DNA from: Basidiobolus meristosporus CBS 931.73
Lineage: Eukaryota > Basidiobolomycota > Basidiobolomycetes > Basidiobolales > Basidiobolaceae
Assembly (NCBI GenBank): GCA_002104905.1
Contig: MCFE01000385.1
Location: 1-64,000, forward strand
Reading direction: 5' to 3'
Length of the DNA: 64,000 nucleotides
Shown here: positions 34,567-43,988 of the stretch, piece after piece
Numbering within the stretch: position 1 is the stretch's first letter
Layout of the letters: every line of letters begins with the position of its first letter
Program-made: the position numbers and the translations under genes
Notes under the pieces: model-generated
Databases searched by the model: none
Told to the model about the DNA's origin: nothing
Seen by the model: only the letters and a program-made list of their open reading frames with translations

Positions 34567-36015
34567 ATGTTGCCTTTAATATCCATATCTTCCGACCGTT
34601 TTCCAAAACAACACAGCCAAGCGTTTGCTGGGCTTCGAAGCATAATTGAATATAATCACGTCAATGATCCCAAGATAGCAATACCCAAGTCTTCTCTCAC
34701 CCTTTCGCGCTTTCAGGATTTATCCAATGCTTTGGAAGAAAACCAGGGCACCTTCGAGTTGGTTCATGGTTTAAATTCGTTCGCACAGAGCCTCGAGCAA
34801 GAAACGGTTTCTGTGAGGAAAGCTCTATTGTATCTGAAAAGAATGCCCCTGCCGGAGTTTTCAGAAGAACTATGCAGACACTCAGACCAGATATACCCGA
34901 GGCTCGCAAAGCAAGAGTTGCCAATGTGTAGATACAATTCCGTAGACCGCCTCTCCGAGGGCCAGGAGCCAAACTCGCTGGATGTTGTGCTTAACGAGAT
35001 TTCGCAGGATAAGGTTTCGTGGCAATACAACCAAATGCTGGACTACATTACCAGGCTTATCAGCGAGGTTTCCTCCAAGAAGAGCATGCTGGAAACGACT
35101 GTCCACGAAATCGACAGGCTTACAACACAGATCACATCAAAGAGCAAGAAGATTGAGGTGATCACGATGAAAGCGCTCGGTCAGAAAGCGATCCATCTAT
35201 TCCAAGACCATCATGGCCTACTTCGAGACTTGGGCGAAGCCATCCGCAAAATTGAAACCACATATTCTGTTCATTTCCATCCATACGTAATATTGCAAGT
35301 ATTTATCTCCGCCATCCAGTACCGGCAGCAGCAAATCGCCAGTTTTCTCTTGGACGAGAATTACAACTGGATAGAAAAGATGGCCTCAGATATCGAGGTC
35401 ACCGTTCAAACGGCGATTTCCCTTGCCCATCAAATAATGCAACAACACGACAAGTTGATGAGCTGGCGCCGCAAGCTACTAGATCTCTATCTAGACAAAA
35501 AGAGGCAGATTTGTAGAGTCAAATCTGATAACAGGTACCTCTTGGACAAAAGCCGCCTCCTCGAGCATAAGAAAACATTGACCCACAAATCATTCACCAA
35601 GCTCAAGGAGTTGACCTCCGAGACAGCCCACACTGCTCAACAGTTTCTCACACGCGTTCGTTGCCTATTCCACCAGATCGACGAAAAACTCTCCGAAGCT
35701 AACAACATAGACCACCGCGAGCGTGACCTCCTCACCCAGCTCATCACATCATCCTTCAACGTCCCTGCATCAGATACCAAATCTACAGAGCAGAGCATCG
35801 TGCCAAAGAAGAATGCACATGACCAACTGGAGTTCAACTCGCGAGCCTCGGCCTCTCATATCCATTCATTTGAGCTCCAGCACCAGAGTGAACTGGAGCG
35901 GCTACTTTATTTAATCCAAGTTCTAGACAGCCAAGGAAAGGTGTTGGTTATGGTGAACGAGATCTTTTCCAGCTGGGTACAGCCGCTTGGGAATTACACC
36001 GATGCAAAGCCATGA
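34567..36015 (+). CDS. intronless coiled-coil protein, possibly Atg17-like
   Basis: A single exon encodes 482 aa from the ATG at 34567 to a TGA. It is helical throughout, with coiled-coil heptads at about residues 160-220, 300-370 and 420-480, no membrane segment and no zinc motif. The opening GLNSFAQSLEQETVSVRKALLYLKR, the length, and the long helical middle recall the Atg17/APG17 scaffold of the autophagy-initiation complex. Atg17 sequences diverge strongly, and I see no residue signature that proves it. Alternatives are a FIP200/Atg11-type fragment or an unrelated spindle or vesicle coiled-coil protein. Poly(A) signal AATAAA at 36154-36159. Lack of introns is unusual next to its many-exon neighbours. 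Confidence 0.75.
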   Translation: MLPLISISSDRFPKQHSQAFAGLRSIIEYNHVNDPKIAIPKSSLTLSRFQDLSNALEENQGTFELVHGLNSFAQSLEQETVSVRKALLYLKRMPLPEFSEELCRHSDQIYPRLAKQELPMCRYNSVDRLSEGQEPNSLDVVLNEISQDKVSWQYNQMLDYITRLISEVSSKKSMLETTVHEIDRLTTQITSKSKKIEVITMKALGQKAIHLFQDHHGLLRDLGEAIRKIETTYSVHFHPYVILQVFISAIQYRQQQIASFLLDENYNWIEKMASDIEVTVQTAISLAHQIMQQHDKLMSWRRKLLDLYLDKKRQICRVKSDNRYLLDKSRLLEHKKTLTHKSFTKLKELTSETAHTAQQFLTRVRCLFHQIDEKLSEANNIDHRERDLLTQLITSSFNVPASDTKSTEQSIVPKKNAHDQLEFNSRASASHIHSFELQHQSELERLLYLIQVLDSQGKVLVMVNEIFSSWVQPLGNYTDAKP

Positions 36016-36210
36016 CCAACGCTGGCGGAGTCGATCCCACTTGTATACACGTCAACAAAATTAGATGATCCTCACATAGATGAGATAGCACCAGCTGGGT
36101 AGCCGGCTGGTTGTTTTTCAATTTCTCGCTATTGAGCCTGCTCATGGGCCATGAATAAATGTTTCAAACCAACGATTCTTCGATTTTAGTTTCTTGTGCT
36201 GGGACTCATC

Positions 36211-37259
36211 TTACTGCCTGGGTAGTGGGGAAGGTCGAGGCGGAGGGTTGAGAGCCGAATAGATTTGTCTAACTTGGAGCCGCTGATGGGCCGGCTCTAT
36301 TTCAAGACTAACCACGTGTGATGTCGCTTCGTTGCTTGGTTGTTTGGCCCAGTGCTGACTGCTTTCCATTTGAATACTTGGCTGAGTAGAATTACTAGAA
36401 GGCTGATCGCAGGAAGGCCCGGTTTCCTTGCTGTCTGGTGGACCGGACATCTTCAGTTTATTCGTGTTTTTCAACTGTTCCGAAGTGAGCTTCGACGCAG
36501 TTGCCCCTAAAAAAAGCTCGTTAATATTGGCCCGTGGATGGTTGAGATACCGGACAGCTACTCACAGCTGATGTTAAAGAAGATGGAGGATTGTTCGTCC
36601 AGTACGTTTGACATGGCCAAAGAAATCATCAGCAGACTAACCGCAGCAGTGCACAAACAGTAGAGCGTTCCGTCCGTTAGCAGGGTGACGTACAGCCGAG
36701 TCCGTGTGAATTTCCACAGACTGTAGATTCTGGTCAAAAAGAAGATGGAGAAAAACACGTTCACCATAAGCTCCGAGGTGACCACGGAGATGGCCCCCCA
36801 AGGGCTAATCTTGGTTTCGCACGTACGTAAAGAAGTGGTTACTGGCTCCATCTGAGCCAAGTTCAACAATCCGGCTGCTAGTCGAATGGACTCGCACACC
36901 CCGCCGAGTAACAACACGCTTTTCGCTTTGGTTGAGCAGTAGTACGCCTTCAAGAGCAGGATCAGCTCAATGGACAGCGTGGACACGAGGTTAAGTGTGG
37001 TGGCGAAATAGACCCGCGTCTCGCAATATCGGTCGTAGTAGAAAAATGTCACTATCATGGATACATTCGTTATGGCGCCCAGCGATGATTGCAGCAAATT
37101 CAGCAGGTACATGGGTTTTCGATTGGAGGCGAGCAGAAGAATGGCATGGTATGTGTTGTTTACAAAAACCACCGTTACCATTGCCACAATGGCCATACTT
37201 GTGTTCGAGTCGAACAGCATCTGGAGCTTGGTGGTGATTTCCGTCGGTGGAGTGTCCAT
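36211..37259 (-). CDS. seven-transmembrane receptor-like protein, unknown family
   Basis: Two exons on the - strand, 37259-36566 and 36506-36211, encode 329 aa. The ATG at 37259 is used because the open frame upstream of it has no ATG. Six clear hydrophobic helices run through residues ~18-230, with a seventh weaker one at the splice junction (SIFFNISC...). The short N-terminus would be outside. A ~90-residue hydrophilic Ser/Gln/Pro-rich C-terminal tail (exon 2) would be cytosolic. This is GPCR-like topology. I see no match to fungal pheromone, cAMP or sugar receptors, so the ligand is unknown. It lies head-of-line in a - strand run of secreted and GPI proteins. Confidence 0.8.
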
Positions 37260-37979
37260 ACTGCGTTGTGCATGGGCGTTGCAGCCACCATCAAAGGTCC
37301 CATCCAAGCATATATACAGCCAACTGGCTGGACTCGAGTCAGCTTATTGGTATCTAAAAGTCAACAAAATCTTAAACATATTATCATCGTTCACTTGTAT
37401 CTCAGCCATTTGTCTCATCCACCTACGCTCGCTCAATGCGGTGACTGGCACCTAGTGATCTCCACATCGCATGCCTTAATGACTCGACCCTTGATCGTTC
37501 GGGTTCGTAGCCATCTACCCAATCTTACTAGCACCATCACTGGCACCCCGGTTTGGGGAAAGTGTACGATTCAGAGAAGGCTCAGCTTCCACATTATCGG
37601 CCCCACAGAAGTCCGACATTTCCATAATCCATGGCCTGCTTATGATGATGACAGAGCATCGCTTGGACTACCTTACAGCCACTGGTGTTCGGGGCCCTGG
37701 TCCGTAAATACCGTGAGAAGATCGATCTACTGCAGATAAACAATGTTCCAAGTGTCCGCTAGTCGCTCCCGAGAGACTCGCTGCGGTCTCACCATCGGTT
37801 ATCAAGTGCTTATGAAGAAACCAGACCGGGACCGAAGACCAAACCAATGATAAGATGATGGGCCTAATACAACACACCGCCCGTGCCGAGCCCAGTAAAT
37901 GTGATAGAGTATAAACCCAGCAGGTGCACTTTATTCTAGGGGATCATGTGACGATCCAAATCCAAGGTATTATTCAGAA
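37260..37979. other. intergenic region
   Basis: A TATATA box at 37311-37316 lies about 50 bp upstream of the 7-TM gene start. The + strand open frame that crosses this region is largely antisense to the 7-TM gene. Nothing else is seen. Confidence 0.5.
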
Positions 37980-38405
37980 TCAGGAATCAAGGGAATTGCC
38001 GACCACATCCAATACTTTGACGGGGGACATCCCGAACATCGTGCAGTTGACTGGTTCATATAGGATAAAATAGGTCGGAAGGTTCGCCACCTCAGGGGAG
38101 ATGTTCACGATTACTCCCACACGGGTTTGCAGGCGCGGGGACGCCAGGAATTGCTCAGAGTCTAGGCTCTCCAGGTCCTTGATGAAACGTAGTTCCGGCG
38201 AATACAAGCCCACGGTCAAGTTCCGGGCGTTTAGGACCGTTTCGTCCACCACTAGAATACCCAACCAGTTCGTAATGGAGGAATGTATCTGATCAGGTGC
38301 CTGGATGGATGCTGCACTCAGTTTGGGGCTTGGGTCATCGCATTTTGCCAAAATCGAGTTCACAGAGCCTAGGAAGAGTAAATATTTGGCCAGAGAAAGC
38401 TTCAT
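37980..38405 (-). CDS. small secreted protein, unknown
   Basis: One exon of 141 aa starts at 38405, with a TTTATAAG box at 38454-38461 on the same strand. Residues 1-20 (MKLSLAKYLLFLGSVNSILA) form a clear signal peptide. The remaining ~120 residues are beta-rich with two Cys, and contain N-glycosylation sequons (NLT, NIS, NCT). There is no C-terminal hydrophobic tail, so it should be released. The middle resembles a single Ig-like/KNH-type surface domain as in the two GPI genes next door, but the similarity is too weak to assert. Its position in the surface-protein run supports a cell-wall or extracellular role. Confidence 0.7.
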   Translation of the reverse strand: MKLSLAKYLLFLGSVNSILAKCDDPSPKLSAASIQAPDQIHSSITNWLGILVVDETVLNARNLTVGLYSPELRFIKDLESLDSEQFLASPRLQTRVGVIVNISPEVANLPTYFILYEPVNCTMFGMSPVKVLDVVGNSLDS

Positions 38406-39630
38406 TCTTGCGAAACGATAGATTTGATGAGGACTGGTCTGGTGGCATCGAACTTATAAAGAGAACCGTCTCGTTGCGTGAAGTCACTCCCAGACCGGCT
38501 GAGTCACTAGAGCTGTTACGTTAACTGGCGTTATTTACCAGTGTTTACCCAGAAGTCGGGCAAATTCTTGGCTGGATCGTGTGATCGAATAGTCAGTTCT
38601 TGCTGGTCGTCAAGAAACACCGGTTGGGGTGGAGATGATTGGTGTCTGTAAGTTTTGCATGAGCTTGAAGATGGGATCCATTGGAAGATTCGGACTGTCG
38701 CCATGATAGGCATACCACACTCACCAATGGTAGACTGGGACGAAGGAGTTGTGTAATAATGCAATTCATTTCCTGCCGTTCGATATGGTTCCATTTCACC
38801 TTTTTTGTGACCTATTTGTTTATCGAAATGTGATTCATTCTTTACCACGGTTGAATACGAAGAGACGGTATAATGCTGCTAACTGAGAACCACCTCAACT
38901 TTATGCAGGGAGTGGAAACCTCGTCAGCGGTATGGATATTTCCCTTCAAATGAACTATACCTCCTAAAAGACCCAGATAAATGCCGCCAGCTTAGCCAAA
39001 ATGTTCGTATCATTGTCGGCCTCATCTAGTAAGAATTCCCTCATACGGGTTTCGAGCTATACGAACAGAGCCTACCACCCCAACCCATACCGGCTTGAGT
39101 CGAGGAAGTGAATGGCTATACCGATGTTGGATAAAAGCGTACCGTCGTAAACCGATATAGTTCAGTAGATTAAGATGTGAACGAAAGGTAGCGAGTGTAT
39201 GCAAAGAACTGGCATACATAACGTTAACTAGAGCCTAGCTTTGCTTTGCCTATAAGGCGAGACGACACAAACGAAGCCTCACACCCCGTGACGATACCGA
39301 CGTTCTCCGTATTATGATGGTGGTAGCAAAAACGATCGCTGCATATTGGCTGCCTAATGATGGGTAAATCTTGGCAAAATAAGTGTACGTTGCAGGCGGA
39401 TCCTGATGCCGATCAAGTGGCTTTTCTGTATACTTTTTGCAGCAAACGTTTGTGTTGAGGTGCTGAGGATTATTTGGGGATTTCCTGGGTGTTGGTTCTG
39501 ATTTATTTAAGGCTCACCGGCTTCGTCCCGGAAAACATATGAAAGCATGTAATGGAGAAGGCGGCCCATGGGTATAAATGGAGTGTAAATGCGAAATATC
39601 GGATAATGTCTGAATCAAGCAAGCCTAGTA
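38406..39630. other. 1.2-kb intergenic region
   Basis: A 105-codon frame on the - strand (38531-38848) lacks motifs and flanking splice signals that would extend it. I see no other feature. Confidence 0.5.
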
Positions 39631-40883
39631 TCAAGCTACCACGGTCAGTACAGTAAATCCTAAATAGATAAGGATTGGAAAAATTGAGCTGGGGGAAATT
39701 GCAGCCCCCGAAGTAGGTATGACTGAGGAAATGTGAGTATTCAGCAGTGGATTGCAATTGAGATTAAAACAGACTTACAATCAATCGATTTGTCCGTGGT
39801 TGGAGGGATGGAGTATAGGAGCTCAAACACCTCTCCCTCATATGTGGCCAAATGCCCTGGGAATTCGGGTGTCTGTTTGCCCGCTTCTGTGTAAACGAAA
39901 AGGCGATACATGCCCTCTTGCGTACCCTGAGGAATGTTCCATGGATACACCCGTTGACTGCTAGGTAGGTTGTTAACCACGGAAACTATCGAGTTGTCGA
40001 CCAGGTTCCTCGCCTCGATGTTAAACACGGAAGGGGCTACTGTTAACCCGATTGGGTTCCAAGACAAGTTTAGTGTTCCTGGAATTTGAAAAATTTGACC
40101 TAACGTTGGAATGATGAACTGGAGTGTGGCAGGGGGGTTGACAATGTTGGCCCTTCCATTCGTATTCGATATGACACTTGTAAAGTTGTGGACCTCTGAT
40201 ATGATTGAATCAGTCCTAGGGTTCGGCCATGGATTTGCTAACAACCTACCTTCTGGCTCCGGCTCCGGCTCTTCTGGTACTGACTCGATCTCATCCTCGG
40301 ACGGAAATGGCAAATCCTCGTCAGATAAAATGTCTGGGAATGCCGAGCCATTGGTATCTGTCATCATGTTAACGAATAGGCTACTTCCGGATTGATGAGG
40401 ACCTATGGCTACCTTGTATCTTGGGTTGAATGTCATTCTCGTTTGGAGCTGGTACTGGCACTATTCAGGAAGGACCAGTTAAACATAGACTAAAGCTATT
40501 GATGTGACTGCCCACTTACAAATAGCCAACTTCATGACACCGCTTGCATATTTGGCGGGGCTGTCAGATTCTACATAAAACCTCGATTAGTACTCCGCTG
40601 CATCGATCGTATGCATGCTATATCTGAGCAAACCCTGGGCGCTTTGGAATTCTGAATTATCTTCGTGGAACAAACACAGATGCAAAATCATTTAGCCAGA
40701 GTCCCACCAGATGGATGGTTTCGGGTTGTTACCTGTAGGTGTCTCGGAGTCCAATTCCTCAGAATCACCAGATATACTGGTGCTTAGATCCGCAACATCC
40801 TGGTATTGAGCTTGGCACAAAGTTGGGATAATGTTCGTACAGAGTAGAAACACGCCGAGGCGGAGTTTATATTGAATGAACAT
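39631..40883 (-). CDS. GPI-anchored surface protein with one Ig-like (KNH/DUF7137-type) domain
   Basis: Six exons on the - strand: 40883-40733, 40570-40520, 40460-40413, 40357-40250, 40195-39779 and 39722-39631, all joined in phase 1, giving 288 aa. There is a signal peptide (LRLGVFLLCTNIIPTLCQA). An acidic, low-complexity stalk follows, encoded by four short exons (51, 48 and 108 nt are all multiples of three) and ending in EEPEPEPEG. A ~110-residue beta-sandwich domain (IIPTLGQIFQIPGTLNLSWNP onward) is of the fungal Kre9/Knh surface type. The separate last exon encodes TSGAAISPSS followed by a hydrophobic tail: a GPI signal. A TATATAAG box is at about 40949-40956. Intron 1 is long (162 nt). 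Likely a wall glycoprotein, possibly in beta-glucan assembly. Confidence 0.78.
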
Positions 40884-41310
40884 GATAAGAGTCTAATGCA
40901 ATCGACGAGTGTGGATGACTTCATATGAAGGGCTTCGAGGAGGGTTGGCTTATATATGGAATGATCGATGGAGAGAATGCGTGATCTTTGCTGCATGATG
41001 TTATGGCACATACATAGTATACACCAAACAACATTCTCCAGTTTGCATGCTAGAAGTTCATTCTATATGCACGTCAGCATTCATCCGGGGGCTTGTTGAT
41101 TCATGCCTACCCGGCCGAGTTCGCCATGCGCCCCGCAAGATGTTTCAAGAAGTTCAGTCTTGTGTACCGTGGATTTCTAATGGGTTTATTCAAATCGATT
41201 CAAGATTCTATCAAAATAATGTACAGCCCCCAGTGATGGTATTTGGAACGTCGCTAATGTGCTTGCCTGGGGTTGATAAAGAGACCAGCTCATTAGGAGT
41301 GGGTCGACTG
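40884..41310. other. intergenic region between the two GPI-protein genes
   Basis: This is the promoter of the downstream GPI gene (TATA-like box near 40950) and the 3' end of the upstream one. No other feature is seen. Confidence 0.5.
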
Positions 41311-42484
41311 TTAACCGAATACCATCAGACTAAGGAAGACTCCGCAAAGAGTAAGGATTCTCCATGGTACAGTGTTGGCAGATTGACCAACAAAGATTTG
41401 TATCGGAGCTATAGAGAAAGAGGTGAGTATGAATCATGCACGAGAGCTCGCAAGGACAGGCTTACCCTTCAGCCCACTAGATATATACATGGAGAACTCC
41501 GCTTCAAAGGGAGTTAGATATCCTGGCATTGGGACCTCCTTAGGACCACGCTCGTCGTAAATCCTGAGGAGATAACTGCTAGATTCAATCAGCTGGGTTT
41601 GATCCTGCTTGATATCGGACGTGGTCCAGACATAGCTTGTTGTCGTGCCAGACATGTTGTAAGCATGGACATATTTATGCGAGATGTCAGTCCTTTCTAT
41701 GACAAAGTTGAGATGGGTTGGCTTGTGACGAACGCTTTCCAGGTGCCATTCGAATGTGATGTTTGAACCTATTGAGAAGTATGGACGGACGAGGTTTGGT
41801 GCTGGTGGATTTATCATGCGGATCCGGCCTGAGGGAGTTTTAGGAGTGACAATTTTTCCAATAGTGCCGTTTCCCCACGATATTACGCTGTTACAGTTCA
41901 GCGAGCCTATGTGTCCGTAAGTGTCGTACAAGGCAGTCGTGTTGAGGCACCCCATGATATTGGTCCCATTGACTAACGCTTGCTTATCTTGAATTTGAAC
42001 ATCGGTCCCATTGATATTCACTATATCCCCCTTAACCAGTATGGATGTCCCGTTGGCAATGGTGCGGCCATCCCTGACCGTGAAGTTGTATCCATCGTAA
42101 ACCGTGTACTCTCCGTCCATTAAGACTTTCTTGTCGTTTACATAATAATTCGAGCCTACAAGGGCTACCTTATTACCATTTACTGTAGTACTTTTGTTTA
42201 TCGTTAACGCGGTGAAGTTCGTATTACGCAAGATGCTCCCGACTTTGTCATCGTATCCGAGGCTATGCGCGAAATGTATGAAACCTAAACCTTCTTTGAT
42301 TTTTTGCGGACTGATAAGTTTGTTTATCAAGGCTAGAGAGGAGATAAGTATGCAACGGCCCGACGAGAAGCTATGGCAAATTTTACTTACATGTATTCGT
42401 TGGTAGGCTGTCGATCTCTTGGGCAAAGCCTGGTGGGCTATAGAAAAGCAACGCTATCAAAACCAGAAAAGCGCGGTGAGCCAT
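41311..42484 (-). CDS. GPI-anchored surface protein with 14-residue beta repeats and an Ig-like domain
   Basis: Three exons on the - strand, 42484-42391, 42332-41466 and 41408-41311, encode 352 aa. The signal peptide (residues 1-21) is FLVLIALLFYSPPGFAQ-like. Residues 82-157 form about 5.5 consecutive 14-residue repeats, each opening [VIAY]-[ND]-G and carrying a central beta strand; the array is rich in N-glycosylation sites. A DUF7137/KNH-type Ig-like domain follows at residues ~200-325 (INPPAPNLVRPYFSIGSNITFEW onward, ending in YLLRIYDERGP). The final 98-nt exon encodes a GPI signal (SANTVPW plus a hydrophobic end). A TATATATA box is at 42573-42580. It is a tandem neighbour, and likely a distant paralogue, of the 39.6-40.9 kb gene. 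Confidence 0.78.
41956..42183 (-). repeat. array of 14-codon repeats in the GPI protein
   Basis: Repeats begin at residues 82, 96, 110, 124, 138 and 152 (last one partial), exactly 14 apart. Examples are VNGNKVALVGSNYY, ANGTSILVKGDIVN and INGTDVQIQDKQAL. The regular Asn-Gly turns and alternating aliphatic residues fit a beta-solenoid or hairpin stack. Confidence 0.75.
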
Positions 42485-43083
42485 CGTTGCCTTGGAGACG
42501 GAAGTCCTTGAAAGAAGCATTCGACGAAAAATCAAATGTGAGGCAGCGCGCGCGTTATATTTACTTCCTGACTATATATACCAACGTCCTGTCGACAATC
42601 GTATTCGAGCCGGCCATCGATAGAAGCTCTCGAATCGAAGGGAATTGCCAAATCCAGGATACTCAAGGCAAATGTTATTTTTGGATCTTGCTTGTGGGTG
42701 TTTGGAATTCAACCAGACTATACATATCCGAGCGACTCGCCAGAAATAGCAGGCTCTGGATGATTGGTAGGCAAGTGCTGCCAATTGCCACTGCTTCACT
42801 TAAGGGGAAGGATCTCTTCTACAGGGTTGGATCAGGATTTTATTGAAAATGAATCTGCTGTCAGAAGAAAATCCGAAAAAATCGAAAACCAAAAACAATG
42901 CTGAACTGTACAGAAAGGGCAGGTCTAAAAAAGGAGAAACCAAGCACCGATGGACGTCGTGTTGTGGTCGACAAACAATCGAATTTTGCTCAATTTATAC
43001 ACGTGACTTTTACAATGGTGGATATACAGTAAACGATTTCCCAAACGATGAAAGGCCCATCTCACTGTTTGTTAAGGATGAAT
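42485..43083. other. intergenic region
   Basis: This is the upstream region of the GPI gene, with TATATATA at 42573-42580. The + strand open frames crossing it (42373-42846) have no motif. Nothing else is seen. Confidence 0.5.
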
Positions 43084-43988
43084 TCAAGTGCCAACGACCG
43101 GCTTGCGTTCTGATTTGCTGCTGAGCCACGGTTCAAATGTTAGCTCTAGCTGACACACAAGATTCTTGGCATACTTACCTCGTGACGATGGCTCTTCCTC
43201 GCTTGTGTCTGAATCAATCGACTCAAATCCAGGGTTCGTGTGCTCGAGCGGTGGTGTAGTGATGGGGGGAAGTTTCGTTGAGGTGTCATCGAACGAACAT
43301 ACTTCCGCTGTCTTCAAGGGGAAGCTTGAAGAGGTGGGGGTGCGAAGAATACCAAATGGTTGAGTAAATGTACAATCAAAGTGGTCCGAGTTGACGGCCG
43401 ACGGGAAGCTGTGAAATACAGATGTTTGATACTTTTGTGTGAGGTTGATCAGTGGGACAAGCTTAGGCTTGGCAAGCCTGCAGACAGGACTAGGCAGTGA
43501 AGTTTGTGGCGCTGTAGATGATCTCACTAGAGGAGGACTCATGCTGATGGAAGAACAGCCATAGGGTCTTTCCTTCAAATGATATTCGTCAAGTGAGTTT
43601 GCTCTTCTCTTGGTGCTATATCTGAGTTCGTATCAATTGATGTGGTGGCAAGGGTATATGGATATATCTATACATACTTTGTTTCGTGGGACAAGCAATG
43701 GTTGTGAACCATGCACTTGCCTGCACGGAATTCCCATAATCTTTTATCCGTGAGATAGAGGACTACACGCCAATCGCAGTTGCATCTTTCGGATGTTCGG
43801 TTTCGCTTACGAACAGCATTCTTTTTGGATTCCGGGCGCCCCTCGCGTGAACAAACGATGTATATTGTGGAGCTTTTGGACGTTCGTCTTCGTACGCCGA
43901 ACCCACACTTTTTTGCAAGTTGCTGGCACCACTCAAATGCTTGTTGAGCAGTGTTGAATTGCATGGCAAAGATCTCGCGGAAGTCCAT
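43084..43988 (-). CDS. FAR1/WRKY-GCM1-type zinc-finger DNA-binding protein
   Basis: Two exons on the - strand, 43988-43678 and 43615-43084, encode 280 aa. The start is the ATG at 43988; the frame upstream of it has no ATG. Residues ~10-102 form a FAR1-type DNA-binding domain of the WRKY-GCM1 fold, including AFEWCQQLAKKCGFGVRRRTS and IVCSREG. The zinc ligands are Cys, Cys-Asn-Cys (RCNCDWRV) and His-Asn-His (MVHNHCLS). A basic TKRRA follows the splice site as a possible nuclear-import signal. The remaining ~165 residues are Ser/Pro/Thr-rich and disordered, without the MULE transposase or SWIM domain that full FAR1/FHY3 proteins carry. This suggests a transposase-derived domain kept as a transcription factor. 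Confidence 0.8.

Noticed and set aside
37089-37739. 216-codon open frame on the + strand
   Set aside because: Largely antisense to the 7-TM gene start and promoter, with no motif and low protein-like character.
38531-38848. 105-codon frame on the - strand between surface genes
   Set aside because: No signal peptide, no domain and no exon context.
43146-43178. Possible 33-nt intron near the end of the FAR1-type gene
   Set aside because: It is too short and a multiple of three. The frame reads through to the same stop without it.
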